In this document: positions 1-9,382 of the stretch, piece after piece
How the letters are laid out: each line of letters starts with the position of its first letter
How positions within the stretch are numbered: the first letter of the stretch is position 1
Assembly: GCA_963764565.1 (NCBI GenBank)
Contig: CAVXTD010000013.1
Span: 1-64,000 of the forward strand
Length of the DNA: 64,000 nucleotides
Reading direction: 5' to 3'
From: DATBLE01 sp963764565
Lineage (GTDB): Bacteria > Actinomycetota > Thermoleophilia > Gaiellales > Gaiellaceae
Position numbers and translations under genes: made by a program
Notes under the pieces: generated by a model
What the model was told of the DNA's origin: nothing
Database searches by the model: none
Seen by the model: only the letters and a program-made list of their open reading frames with translations

Positions 1-27
1 GTGGTTGCCTTCCAACGTCGAGCAGCG

Positions 28-247
28 TCAGCGCGGAACGATCGTGGGCAGGCGGGCACCCTGCGCTCCTTCGAGCAGCCGTGCGTCGTATGCGACGAGT
101 CCCCGAGGGCAGATCCGAGCGCCTGGGCTGAGGCGAGATGAACCGCGTCGAGGGTCGGAGCTCCGGCCACCTCGCGAAGGCCGACCCGAAGCGGCGCCGC
201 TGGCAACCGATCGGCGAGCGAGTGCAGATCGCGCGGGTGGCGCCCCC
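28..247 (-). pseudogene. VapC-type PIN toxin, C-terminal remnant
   Basis: Reading the minus strand gives a stretch with the PIN-domain C-terminal pattern: TLDAVHLASAQALG, then, after a one-base frame change near position 103 in a run of C, LVAYDARLLEGA and a stop at 28-30. In VapC toxins this half carries the third conserved Asp and the YDxRL strand. The N-terminal half, with the first catalytic Asp and the Glu, is not present before the neighbouring glyoxalase begins. I infer a truncated, non-functional toxin relic. No antitoxin is visible beside it. The upstream limit is approximate. Confidence 0.5.
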
Positions 248-274
248 CACGCTCAACGGGGCACAGTCCGCGTC

Positions 275-665
275 CTAGCCTGAACGCTCGATGAGTTCGA
301 CCCTGTAGGAATCAGGGTCTCTCACGAACGCAATGCAGGAGCCACCCTCCCGTACCTGATAGGGCGCGACGCTCCGGCTCGATGCCGTGCTCCTTCAGGC
401 GGGCGAGCGTCGCGTCGAGGTCGTCCACGCCGACCGCGATGTGGCCATAGCCGGTGCCCAGCTCGTACGTGCGCCCGTCGTGGTTGTAGGTCAGCTCGAG
501 CACGTTCTCCTGGTCGCCGATCGAGAAGAAGTAGTTCGTCGCCTCGAGCTCGCCGTCGCGGACGATGTCCATCTCGCGCGAGAAGCGGAACCCGAGCGCC
601 TCGTAGAAGACCCGACTCTTGCTCGGGTCGGTGATCCGGACCATGGTGTGGAGAAAGCTCGCCAC
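275..665 (-). CDS. Glyoxalase I-like VOC protein (frameshifted)
   Basis: Small vicinal-oxygen-chelate protein of about 130 residues, the usual length of lactoylglutathione lyases. The metal-ligand pattern is visible: His in LHTMVRI near the N-terminus, Glu in LELTYN, His in GYGHIAVGV, and a final Glu in YRVELIE. The last part is reached only after a one-base frame change near 366-375, after which the frame reads PYQVREGGSCIAFVRDPDSY to a TAG at 275-277. Family function would be isomerising the hemithioacetal of methylglyoxal with a thiol. The start is GTG at 665, six bases after a TAGGAT hexamer, so the message is probably leaderless. The substrate cannot be read from the sequence. Confidence 0.8.
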
Positions 666-679
666 GCCCAGATCCTAAA

Positions 680-1180
680 TCACGAACAGCCACGCCTAGG
701 GCGACGTCTCCCCAGGGCCTCCAGCCGTCCGTCCTGCTTTGCCGGCGTCATTCCGTCCAGACGGCCGGCGCCCAAGTCAGAGACGCAGCAACCCCTCGAT
801 GGTTCTTGACGAAGACTTGGTGGATACTGCATTGGGAACCATGCCGTGATGGGCTCTCCCTTCGGCCGCATTGGTGGCAACTTGAGCTCCAACATCCGCC
901 CTTCCCACCCGGCGGGAGCGTGAGGCGTCTCGGGGCCAACGCCGTGCGCGTAGTAGCCGTAGGCAGCGTGAAACTGCGAACCGTCGCCGATCGCGCCGTC
1001 GATCTCGATTGCGCGGCTTGGATCGTTCCGGGGATACAGATCCGCCTCCATCGACCGCAACATCGTTTCTGGGGCGTCCGGGAAGGACCCGAGGACAGCC
1101 TGGCTCCCGATGACCACGATCTCGTCGCCCGTGATATCGGCAGCAGCCTTGATCACATGCTCGAGTTCCGCACGGTTCAC
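680..1180 (-). CDS. DUF6036-type nucleotidyltransferase-like protein
   Basis: About 166 residues. The first 110 match my recollection of the DUF6036 family, distant nucleotidyltransferase-fold proteins: MNRAELEHVI at the start, then DEIVVIGSQAVLGSFP with the GSQAxLG turn typical of the fold, MEADLYPRN with the acidic pair, and FHAAYGYYAHGVGPET. The region after about residue 110 becomes Arg-rich and no longer resembles the family, so the C-terminus is probably frame-broken or replaced. It overlaps the HTH gene upstream by four bases, so the two are translationally coupled. Such HTH plus nucleotidyltransferase pairs are suspected toxin-antitoxin or abortive-infection modules. Activity here is unproven. 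Confidence 0.6.
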   Translation of the reverse strand: MNRAELEHVIKAAADITGDEIVVIGSQAVLGSFPDAPETMLRSMEADLYPRNDPSRAIEIDGAIGDGSQFHAAYGYYAHGVGPETPHAPAGWEGRMLELKLPPMRPKGEPITAWFPMQYPPSLRQEPSRGCCVSDLGAGRLDGMTPAKQDGRLEALGRRRPRRGCS

Positions 1181-1890
1181 CCGGCGACTCGCTGTTCGAC
1201 GGCTTGAGCCACCCGAAGGCGCTCATGTTCGGTCAGCACTCCCGCAAATGGAGATGTCTGGCGAAGAGCGCGGCCTCTCTCGGTCTCCGCAGTGATCGCC
1301 TTGGCAATACGCGGCGGAGACATAGCCAGAATCCGCCGCCATTCATCCGCCCAGCGCATATCGATCTTCCCGTTTCGCTCCCACGCCTTCAACCGTCGTC
1401 GTGCCTCGTTGACAAGCTGCGGATCCAGGCGTCCCGCGACAAGGCGGTGATAGGCGAGCGCGTGCAGCTCTGGCACCTTGTGCGTCCTCGGCTTCGGCCG
1501 GCGCGGCGTTAGGAACTCCTCCTCTGAAATGTCCGCAGCTTCTTGTCGACGATCCCGGATTACTCGTGCGAGCGCGAGAGGGTCTTGGGGCTCCCTCTCG
1601 AGACGCTCCATGAGATCGACCAGCTCCAGTAGAGGAATCTCCCGCCGGCCCGACGGTGTAACGAGGGCGGCGACGTCACCCTTCTTGATCCAGCGATCTA
1701 GCGCCGGGTAGCTGATCCCGAGGAGACGCGCAGCCTCGGCCCGACTCACGGTCGGCCCAGCCTGCTCCTCGAGATACGACAGCGCCACCTCTGCGTCTTG
1801 ACGCACACGCTCACTGCTGTCGCGGAGCACACGACGGAGGCTGAGGATGGCCTCCATGAGTTCCCTTGTGTCGTGCACCTTCCTTGGCAT
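1177..1890 (-). CDS. Helix-turn-helix protein paired with DUF6036
   Basis: 237 residues. Residues about 45-95 form a MerR/excisionase-like helix-turn-helix: VSRAEAARLLGISYPALDRW, followed by IKKGDVAALVTPSGRREIP, the usual wing of DNA-binding excisionase-type domains. The remainder is charged and helical with no recognisable enzyme motif. By position it is the likely DNA-binding antitoxin or autoregulator of the downstream nucleotidyltransferase-like gene, whose start overlaps its end. The ATG at 1890 lies six bases after a TACCGT hexamer in an AT-rich gap, so it probably has its own leaderless promoter, separate from the helicase gene upstream. Confidence 0.65.
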   Translation of the reverse strand: MPRKVHDTRELMEAILSLRRVLRDSSERVRQDAEVALSYLEEQAGPTVSRAEAARLLGISYPALDRWIKKGDVAALVTPSGRREIPLLELVDLMERLEREPQDPLALARVIRDRRQEAADISEEEFLTPRRPKPRTHKVPELHALAYHRLVAGRLDPQLVNEARRRLKAWERNGKIDMRWADEWRRILAMSPPRIAKAITAETERGRALRQTSPFAGVLTEHERLRVAQAVEQRVAG

Positions 1891-1964
1891 GTCTGTACGG
1901 TAGCAGATGACTTAAAAATATTGGACTATTCTTTATCCTTCTTAGGGTTAATAACTATGGCCAT
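1891..1964 (-). promoter_or_regulatory. AT-rich promoter of the HTH-DUF6036 pair
   Basis: This 74-base gap is much richer in A and T than anything around it. On the minus strand a TACCGT hexamer (1897-1902) lies exactly six bases before the ATG of the HTH gene, matching the -10/leaderless arrangement seen at many other first genes in this window. The compositional dip suggests an acquired module or an autoregulated operator. No clear palindrome was found. Confidence 0.45.
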
Positions 1965-4900
1965 CTATCCAACCTTCGTAGACCCAGCTCTTTCGACCTC
2001 GGTCACGTTCTGGGGCATCTGAGCCAGCTCGACGAACCGGCAGAGCGCGTTCGCGAGCCGCATCTGCTCGATCGTCCGGCAGTTGACCTCGAGCAGCCGC
2101 GGCGAGCACACGAGGTACGCGAGGCACTGCGCCCGCGAGATCGCGACGTTCAGGCGGTTGCGCGAGAGCAGGAACTCGAGGCCGCGCGGGATGTCCTCGC
2201 CGCTCGAGCTCGCCATCGAGTAGAGGACGACCTGCGCCTCCTGCCCCTGGAACTTGTCCACGGTGCCGACCGCGACGTCCGCCGGGAGCAGCTCGCGCAG
2301 CAGGTTGACCTGCGCGTTGTACGGCGCGACGACCTTGATCTCGTCCGGCGGCCACGCCCGCCGCGACGCAGCCGCGCGACCTCCTCGGCGACCCGCTCGG
2401 CCTCCGCGCGCGACTCCTGCCGGCAGCCCTCGTGCTCGACCTCGAGCCAGCGCAGCCCGGTGCCGAGCGGCGTCGTCCGCGTCGCGCACACCGGGTCCGC
2501 CGCCAGCCGCCCCTCGTAGAACTCCTCCGAGATGTAGCCGCAGACGTCCGGGTGCAGCCGGAACGTCCGCTCGAGGAAGAGGCCGCGGTCGGGCGGGATC
2601 GTCGCGTGCTCTCCGAGCAGGTGCTGGAGCACGGAGGCGTCCGCGCCGTCGGGGTGCGAGCCCTGGAGCACCTGGGCGAGCTGCTGCGGGTCGCCGACGA
2701 GGACGAGGTTCCGCGCGCACGTCCCCATCGCGAGCGCGTCGGCGAGCGAGACCTGGCCGGCCTCGTCGACGAACAGGTAGTCGAGCGTCCGGTCGAGGTC
2801 GCCGTGCGCGTACAGCCAGGCGGTCCCGCCGGTGAGCGGCGCGTCCAGGCATCCGTGTCGGTCGGTCGAGCTCGTGATGTGGTCGCTCTCGTAGACCGAC
2901 TCGGGGTTGCCGCCGGTCGCCTTCTTGACGCCGTGGAGGTCGATCCCGGCCGCCTCGACCTCGTCGAGCAGCTTGTGGATCGCCTTGTGGCTGGTCGAGG
3001 CGACGCCGACCCGCTTCCCCTCGGCGAGCAGGCGCGCGATCAGCCGGCCGGAGACATAGGTCTTCCCCGAGCCGGGCGGCCCCTGGATGACGAGGTGGCG
3101 CCCGTCGAGCGAGAGCAGGAGCTCGGCCATCTCGTCGAGGTCGGTCGTCTGGACGTCGCGGTCGAACGGCTCGCGGGCGAGCACCGACTCGACCGCCGGG
3201 TAGCGGTGGTCGCCGGCGAGCAGCGAGCGGCCGATCCGCATCAGCGCGTCCTCCTGCGCGTCGGTTCGGTACGGCTCGCCGGGCATGAGCGCCAGCGGCA
3301 GCTCGACGTCCTGCGAGCGACGGCCCGCGCCTGAGCGCGAGCTCGCGAGCCTCGCGGTCGAGCGCGACGATCTCGCCCGCGTGGCGCCCCGTCCTCGTCG
3401 AACGGCTGGTGGCCGACGTCGAGCTTGTGCTCCTGCGCCGGGTAGGCGAGCCGGTAGACGAACGAGCGCTTGTCCTGCTCGGGCTCGCCGACGGGCTCGA
3501 GCAGCGCGATCGCCTCCGCGATCCTCGACCAGCTCCTCCGGGCTCTGCTCGAGCCGGTCGAAGAACGCCCACCAGATGGGCTTGCGCTCGCGGTCGTGGT
3601 AGTCGAGGAGCTCGGCGGCGAGCTCGTGGCCCGCCGTCGAGCAGCGCCTCGCGCAGCTCCGCCCGCTCGACCTTCTCGGGCGGCGTCTCCTTCGACTCCT
3701 CCGGCTCGGGCAGCGGGAACGGCCCGAACGCGCGCGAGCGCCTCGGCCCGCCGCTCGAGCAGCCAGTCGCGCAGCACGCGCGTGGCGATGCAGTCCTCGC
3801 GGTTGTAGGCGGCGATCGCGTCGAGGATCGCCTGGTCGCGGGTCTGCATGTAGCGCTCGTACTCGACGATCGAGGTGCCGCCGTCCCTGATCTCCGCCAG
3901 GCGCGGGAAGTCGAGGAACGACCTCCATCTCCTTCAGCCCGTAGCTCGGCACCGAGGCCTGGAGGCCGCCGCGGACGACCTTGAGCAGGTCGACGAGGAC
4001 GCCGCGGCGGAGCAGGTCGTCGACCTCGGCCTCGCGCGTGCCGTAGCGGCCGGCGAGCCGGCGGAGCACGTTCACCTCGTAGCCGGCGTAGTGGTAGACG
4101 TGCATCGCCGGGTCGGCGGCGAGCCCGGCGTGGATCAGGTCGACGACGTCCTCGAACGCGCGCCGCTCGCTCGCGTGGTCGTCCGCCCAGCGCGCCGTGA
4201 AGGCGTCGTTCGCGTCGGTGACGCCCCAGAGGTACTCGAGCGAGCCCTGCTCGTCCCAGAACGGGTTGCCCTCGAGGTCGAAGAAGAGGTCGCCGGGCGA
4301 CGGGTCGGGCAGCAGCGCGAAGCCGGATTCGGGGTGCGGCTGGAGGAGCTCGAACGACGGGCTCGCCGGTCTCGCTTCCGCTGGAGCTGGAGCGCGGCCT
4401 GGCGGCGGAGCTTGTCGAAGCGGTCGGCGTTCAGCCCGGCGGGCTCGGCCGGCATGCGCGAGCGCGGTGAGCGTCGTGATCCCGGCGGGCTCGAGCTTCG
4501 ACCATCTCGCGCCGCCCGACGCCGGCGACGAGGCAGAGGCTGTCGGTCGCGACCCACTCCGCGTCGCAGAGCGGCTTGAAGTCGCAGATCCCGCACTGGC
4601 TCGCACGGGTACGGCGCGCGTGGCCGGCCGCTCGGCGACGAACCGCTCGAGCCGGCGCGCGGACGCGCCGCGCGTAGGCGGCGAACTCCCGCGGCCGGAA
4701 CGACGCGCGCTCGCCGTTCCCGAGCAGCACGTGGATCTGCGTCGGGCTCGCGCCCCTGGATGCGCGCGAGCTGCTCGGAGTAGAAGCAGAGCTGGAGGAT
4801 GTACGCCGGCTTCGCGTGCCGCGCGAGCTTCGTGTCGACCGCCTCGTAGCTGCCGTCCGGCTGCCGCTCGAGGAAGTCGGCGACGCCGCGCCAGCGCCCG

Positions 4901-5220
4901 TCGGCGAGCACGCCCTGGTAGACGACGTCGACGCCGCCGGCGATCGCCTCCTCGGTCTCGCGCGCAGCGCGCTCCCAGTCGAGATCCGGCTCGAGCGAGA
5001 TCTCGACGACGTCCTTCCCCTCGGCGCGAAGCCGCGCCAGGTAGGCCTCCTCGTGCTCGCGCCCCTTGCGGAAGACGAGCTCCGCCTGCTCGTTCTCGAC
5101 CGTGGGCTTCTCGAGCTCGCCGAGCGCGACCCGCAGCGAGAGCGTCGTCAGATGCTCGCAGCCGAGGTAGCCCGTGACATCGGACGGCGAGAGCAGGACG
5201 CGGTTGGCCTTCAGCTGCAC
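1965..5220 (-). CDS. RecB-like nuclease / DEDD exonuclease / SF1 helicase fusion (TM0106-type), multiply frameshifted
   Basis: One gene of about 1,085 codons whose frame changes about a dozen times between roughly 2,365 and 4,755 while family motifs stay readable. Order: RecB/Cas4-like nuclease (LSPSDVTGYLGCEHLTTL at the start, ADFLER and AVDTKLA as the D...DxK core); a Cys cluster CGICDFKPLC that may hold an Fe-S site; a DEDD-type exonuclease-like segment (FFDLEGNPFW, AYNREDCIATRVL); then a superfamily 1 helicase with Walker A IQGPPGSGKTY, DEAGQ, GDPQQLAQ, TVDKFQGQEAQVV and RLNVAISRAQ. Known relatives are predicted nucleases; a role in DNA repair or defence is inference. Start GTG at 5220. 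It follows two nuclease-like genes on the same strand. The indels look like sequence error because each segment is intact. Confidence 0.8.
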
Positions 5221-5251
5221 GCTTCAATATCCCGCCGTGGACGGTTGCCTC

Positions 5252-5900
5252 TTACGCGAGACTGAACGTGTACCGCTCTCGCAGCGCGGCGACGTGGTCA
5301 CGGAGCCGCGCGGGCTCGGCCGGCTCGCCCCAGTAGGCCCAGAGCTTCGGATAGCTCAGCGTCTCGAACGTCACCGCCGGGTCGGAAACGGCGTTCCTGA
5401 AGTCGTCTGCCTCGCGTGCGTGGGCCCCGAGCTCGGAGTATTGATCGGCATCCTCGGGCTCCCAGTAGAGGTAGAGAAGCGTGGCTTCGCCGACGGCGTT
5501 CTTCCGGCAGTACGTCTTCAGGCCGAAGTAGTGCTTCACGAGCTGGGCTGCGTCGAGGTAGGTGAACGCTTCTGGCTCGCCCTTGAGACGCTCGTACATG
5601 GCCCACCAGTCTGGCGGGGTCAAGCCGCCAGAGTCCGAACGCGTTCACCGCCAGTCCGCACGAGCTGTAGGCGGAGTGCAGCTTGGGTCGCTGTCGGCTT
5701 CCGTCGGTACGAACGCGAAACTTGAGCTCGCCGCCGTCACCGCGGCCGATGTCTTCTAACGCCGCATCGAGCTCGGCCTCGCCGATCGTCGGGACAATGA
5801 CCGCCCCGAGCTCCTCTGCACGGAGATCGCCGTCGAGGACTCCCGGACGGTCTTCGCAGTAGCGTGCGAGCGCCTGCTCGGCCCTCGTCTTGGTGCTCAT
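5252..5900 (-). CDS. PGN_0703-like restriction-endonuclease homologue lacking its core
   Basis: Start ATG at 5900, overlapping the previous gene as ATGA. The N-terminal part (EQALARYCEDRPGVLDGD, then KLHSAYSSCGLAVNAFG) and the C-terminal part (FTYLDAAQLVKHYFGLKTY, LLYLYWEPEDADQY, LSYPKLWAYWG) resemble, from memory, the two ends of PGN_0703-like restriction-endonuclease-fold proteins. The middle segment that would carry the nuclease residues, normally about 90-100 residues with an ESK motif, is absent: the N-terminal part runs straight into PPDWWAMYERLKGEP near 5,620, where the frame also changes. Either a real internal deletion or an assembly collapse. As it stands the product should lack nuclease activity. 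Confidence 0.5.
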
Positions 5901-7157
5901 GCCGTCTCGGCTCCGACGATCTCGAGCTCGAGCGGCGTCGAGCGTGCCGTTCAGGTCGTTGACGAGCCCGATCGAGGTGCCCTGAGGCGTGGTCGATCGC
6001 CGTCCTCGCCTTCGTGTGGTCGCCCTTGATTGCCGTCGCGGTGTTCAGCGAGAGGCGAGCCGCGTTGATCAGCGACTGGATCCTGGCCGTGTCGATCGTC
6101 TCGACTCCCTCGGCGTCCTCGCGGCGGGCGGTCCAGCGTGCCCACAGGCAGGCGAGCCGGAGCGCGCACGGGTCGAGCTCCTCCTTGTCGAGGACGACCA
6201 GCGCCTTGTGGTCGAACCACTGGAACGGCTCCTTGACCGGGCAGGCGGCCTGGCTGGCGAACACCATCAGGCCGGCCTCGGCGTCGCGGTTCCTCATTGC
6301 CGCGTCGAGCTCGTCGAGCGCCCTCTTCAGCGTCATCGACTTGTCCTTCGCCTCGACGACGTAGCGGACGTCGCGGCCCGGCGTCTCGGTCGGGTTGATC
6401 GAGACGACGATGTCGCCGACCTTCGACCCGTCGCTCCCGATCACGTCGCCGACGTGCTCGGGCACGTCCTCGTGCGGGGTCACGATCGGATCGAGCTGCT
6501 CGAGCACGACCTGCTCGAACGTGAAGCCCTTGACGGCCGTCTGCCCGAAGACCTCAGCCTTCGCGTCGCGTGACCTGGAGCTGCTCGCGCAGGTCGTCGA
6601 GCGCCTCCTCGATCGACTTGCCCTGATCCTTGACCGTCTTCACGATCTCGGAGCGCCAGCGGCAAAGCGGGCTCTCGTCGTTGTCCGGGTCGAGAAGCTG
6701 CTTGACGGACTTGACCTGCTCCTTGCGCGCCGCCTCGAGCACGTTCTCGAGCTTCGCGATCGCGCTCTTCTTGCTGGTCTCGTCGAAGGTCGCGTCGAGC
6801 GTCTTCTCGACCTCGTCGAGCCACGTGCGGAGTGCGAGCGCGAGCTTGCCCTCCTCGTCGTCGAGCAGGCTCTCGGCCGACTCGTCGACGCGCTTGGCGA
6901 AGTCCTCGATCGACCGGTCGAGCTCGCTCGTCATCTCCTCGAAGCGATGCTCGACGAACTCGCTGTCGAGCGTCGCGCCGGCCACGCCGCAGCACGCGGG
7001 CGCCCATGGTGAGGCAGCGGTGGACGGCCGCCTCCGGCTCGTCGGCGTCACGAACGAACCCGACGACGTCGGGATCGCTCTCCCGGAAGTCCTCGAGCAC
7101 GAGCTCGTTGCCCTCCAGGTAGGCATGTCCGGTCTTCTCGGGGATCTTCACAGCCAT
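5897..7157 (-). CDS. Coiled-coil protein with a PD-(D/E)XK-like core (RmuC-like), frameshifted
   Basis: About 420 residues over at least three frame changes (near 6,995, 6,565 and 5,985-5,930). The N-terminus reads MAVKIPEKTGHAYLEGNE. A long charged helical stretch follows (FEEMTSELDRSIEDFAKR through KLENVLEAARKEQVKSVK), likely coiled coil. The second half has VGDIVVSINP followed by RYVVEAKDKS, a D...ExK arrangement like PD-(D/E)XK nucleases and RmuC. Start ATG at 7157 has an AAGGAG seven bases upstream. It overlaps the next gene by four bases (ATGA), so the two are coupled and lead on to the nuclease-helicase. Function unknown; nuclease activity is an inference from the motif. Confidence 0.6.
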
Positions 7158-7424
7158 CTCGTCACTCCTTAGTCATGGCAGTACGCGCCGGCTCTTACGC
7201 TGATTGGTAGAGCCTCCGTCGAGACGGCGGGTCGCGCATCGGGAGTGCCCCCTACGGACAGTCAGGGTTTGAGCGGATCCGAACTATTGTTGAGCGCCCT
7301 GCCGGTCGGTGAGCACACGCCGAGCCGCGCCGATTTCGCAGCGACCGCGCCCCAGACGGCCGTCTGTGACGACCTGCCGAGGTCGTGTTGAATCCGGCGC
7401 AGTTCGGGATGCGCCGCCTGCGGT
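7158..7424. other. Gene-free gap with a tRNA-like stem
   Basis: No open frame here resembles a gene. A short stretch around 7,190-7,216 has complementary GGCTCT and AGAGCC arms around GCTGATTGGT, which looks like a tRNA D-arm, but no matching anticodon, T-loop or acceptor stem follows. It may be a relic of a tRNA gene or chance. Confidence 0.3.
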
Positions 7425-7536
7425 GCCGGGGCGAACCGGCGGGGGCGAACAGCGGGACGACGGTGAGACCCTGAAACGAACGGGCCTCGCCGAGCTCGAA
7501 GGGAAGGGACGCGGAAGGCGCGGTCTTGGTCTGCAT
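7425..7536 (-). pseudogene. ARPP-1 family N-terminal remnant
   Basis: An ATG at 7536 opens a frame reading LPFELGEARSFQGLTVVPLF. This resembles the N-terminus of the ARPP-1 family (ARG- and rhodanese/phosphatase-associated proteins), which begin with a similar LG-x-FxGLTVVPLF signature. After about 37 residues the frame turns Arg-rich and loses all similarity, so only the first part of the gene remains. It lies between the accessory block and glpK. The family identification is from memory. Confidence 0.4.
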
Positions 7537-7674
7537 ATCTGAAGGTCACCCAGCCCGCTCCTTTGTCTTACGGGAGCGGCGGCGTAGGCTGACCGAGCGA
7601 ATGGCGGGGATTGCGGCGGCGCTCACTCGACGTGTCCGGTTTACCCAGTGCTCGACCTGACAGCGAGGCCATCG

Positions 7675-9138
7675 ATGATCCTCGCGATTGACCAGGGCAC
7701 CACGGGCACGACCTGCCTCGTCGTCGACGACGAGCTACGGGTCGCCGGACGGGGATACTGCCGCGTCCAGCAGTCCTTCCCTCAGCCGGGCTGGGTCGAA
7801 CAGGAGCCCGAGGACATCGTCTCGAGCGTCGAGGCCGCTGCCGCGGCCGCGCTGCACGACGCCGAGCTGTCCGTCGGAGACCTGGACGCGATCGGTATCG
7901 CCAACCAGCGAGAGACGACACTCGTGTGGGACCGCCACAGCGGCCGCGCGCTCAACAAGGCGATCGTCTGGCAGGACCGGCGGACGGCAGAACGCTGTCG
8001 CGACCTGCCGGCGGATCTGATCCGGGAACGGACCGGCCTTGTTCCCGACCCCTACTTCTCCGCGACAAAGCTCGAGTGGCTTCTCGCCGCGATCGGGCCC
8101 GACGTCCCTCGCAGCAGTCTCGCGTGCGGCACCGTCGACACGTGGCTGCTCTCCAGGCTCACCCGGGATGCCTGCTACCTCACCGACGTCTCCAACGCCT
8201 CCAGGACGCTCCTCCTGAACCTGGAGACCCTCGAGTGGGACGACGAGTTGCTGGCGCTCTTCGGCATCGGTAGCGGGCTCCTGCCCGCGGTCGTTTCTTC
8301 GAGCGAGGTGGTCGGCGAAGCGGTGCTCGGCGGACGCGCGATTCCAGTGGCAGGAGTAGCCGGCGACCAGCAAGCCGCACTACTCGGCCAGGCGTGCCTC
8401 GATCCAGGGCAAGGCAAAGCCACCTACGGAACCGGCGGCTTCGTCCTCGTCAACGCCGGTGCCGAGCGTCCGGCCGCCCCGGCCGGCCTGCTGCTCACCC
8501 TCGCCGCACAGACCGGGCCCGACCGTCCCGTCTTTGCGCTCGAAGGATCGATCCTCTCCGTCGGTGCTGTACTCGAATGGCTGGCCGAAGGGCTCCACCT
8601 GATCGCCTCAGCAGCCGAGAGCGATCTGCTCGCACGCTCCGTACCAGACACCGACGGCGTCTACTTCGTCCCCGCCCTCACCGGGCTCGGCTCGCCGTAC
8701 TGGGCACCAGACGCGAAGGGAACGGTTTGCGGTCTCACTCGAGGAACCCAACGAGAACATCTCGTCCGCGCCGCGCTGGAGGCGATCGCCTACCAGACAC
8801 GAGACGTCCTCGACCGGATGCCGTTTGCGATCACGGCTCTGCGCGTCGACGGCGGGGTCACTGCAAACGAGTTCGCCATGCAATTCCTCTCCGACCTGCT
8901 CGGGATCCCCGTCGACGTCTCAGCCGAGCCGGAGGCGACGGCGCTCGGCGCCGCCGTTCTCGCCGCGATCGGGAGCGGGATCTGGACGGGGCCGGACGCG
9001 CTCTCTGCGCTCTGGAGCTCTCGCATCCGCTACGAGCCGACGATGACCCGGGACGAGGCCGAATCGCGTCACCTCGGCTGGACGCAAGCGGTCGAACGTG
9101 CCTTGAAGAGCCAGGCTCCGCCAGGCAGACATATCTGA
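7675..9138 (+). CDS. glpK: Glycerol kinase
   Basis: 487 residues, close to the usual 495-505, in one unbroken frame. FGGY-family features in order: DQGTTGTTCLVVD phosphate-1 loop at the N-terminus, NQRETTLVWDR substrate segment, IVWQDRRT, GTVDTWLLSRLT, AGDQQAALLGQ, KATYGTGGF and GLGSPYWAPDAKG, with DGGVTANEFAMQFLSD near the C-terminus. It phosphorylates glycerol to sn-glycerol 3-phosphate in the cytoplasm. No glycerol facilitator or glycerol-3-phosphate dehydrogenase lies beside it. I chose the ATG at 7675 because the glycerol-kinase homology MILAIDQGTTG begins there. FGGY kinases for other polyols are possible but the motifs fit GlpK best. Confidence 0.92.
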   Translation: MILAIDQGTTGTTCLVVDDELRVAGRGYCRVQQSFPQPGWVEQEPEDIVSSVEAAAAAALHDAELSVGDLDAIGIANQRETTLVWDRHSGRALNKAIVWQDRRTAERCRDLPADLIRERTGLVPDPYFSATKLEWLLAAIGPDVPRSSLACGTVDTWLLSRLTRDACYLTDVSNASRTLLLNLETLEWDDELLALFGIGSGLLPAVVSSSEVVGEAVLGGRAIPVAGVAGDQQAALLGQACLDPGQGKATYGTGGFVLVNAGAERPAAPAGLLLTLAAQTGPDRPVFALEGSILSVGAVLEWLAEGLHLIASAAESDLLARSVPDTDGVYFVPALTGLGSPYWAPDAKGTVCGLTRGTQREHLVRAALEAIAYQTRDVLDRMPFAITALRVDGGVTANEFAMQFLSDLLGIPVDVSAEPEATALGAAVLAAIGSGIWTGPDALSALWSSRIRYEPTMTRDEAESRHLGWTQAVERALKSQAPPGRHI

Positions 9139-9142
9139 CTGG

Positions 9143-9154
9143 TATAGTGACCGT
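9143..9154 (+). promoter_or_regulatory. Leaderless-type promoter of the antitoxin gene
   Basis: TATAGT at 9143-9148 followed by six bases and the ATG of the Phd-like antitoxin. The spacing puts the transcript start at or next to the start codon. Confidence 0.5.
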
Positions 9155-9382
9155 ATGACTAGAAAAATGACCGCAACGGAAACAAAGGCCAAGATCCTTG
9201 GGCTGCTCGACGAGGTCGCCGCCGGTGATGAGGTGGAGATCACCAAGCACGGACGCACCGTCGCCCGCCTGGTGCCGGCGACCGGCCCTCAGGCGCTGAA
9301 AGGAAGCCTCGCAGACATCGCCATGACCGCCGCCGAGGACGAGCAGCTCTTCACCACCGGGGAGGCCTGGAACCTTCCGTGA
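9155..9382 (+). CDS. Phd/YefM-type antitoxin
   Basis: 75 residues with the Phd/YefM antitoxin fold at the N-terminus: TATETKAKILGLLDEVAAGDE, then the strand signature EITKHGRTVARLVPA that precedes the toxin-binding tail. It would bind the toxin encoded directly after it and repress its own promoter. It overlaps the PIN toxin gene by four bases (GTGA), the usual coupling in such pairs. A second in-frame ATG sits four codons downstream, but the TATAGT hexamer favours the first. Confidence 0.85.
   Translation: MTRKMTATETKAKILGLLDEVAAGDEVEITKHGRTVARLVPATGPQALKGSLADIAMTAAEDEQLFTTGEAWNLP

Noticed and set aside
5..283. Plus-strand open frame at the start of the window
   Set aside because: Arg/Pro-rich translation without a family; the minus strand here reads as the end of a PIN toxin.
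2432..3334. Long plus-strand open frame antisense to the helicase
   Set aside because: A frame shadow caused by high GC; all helicase and nuclease motifs are on the minus strand.
1965..5220. Programmed frameshifting in the nuclease-helicase
   Set aside because: About a dozen shifts in both directions without a common slippery site is not a recoding pattern.
7187..7250. tRNA-like stem with a D-loop-like segment
   Set aside because: No anticodon stem, T-loop or acceptor match could be built, so no tRNA is called.
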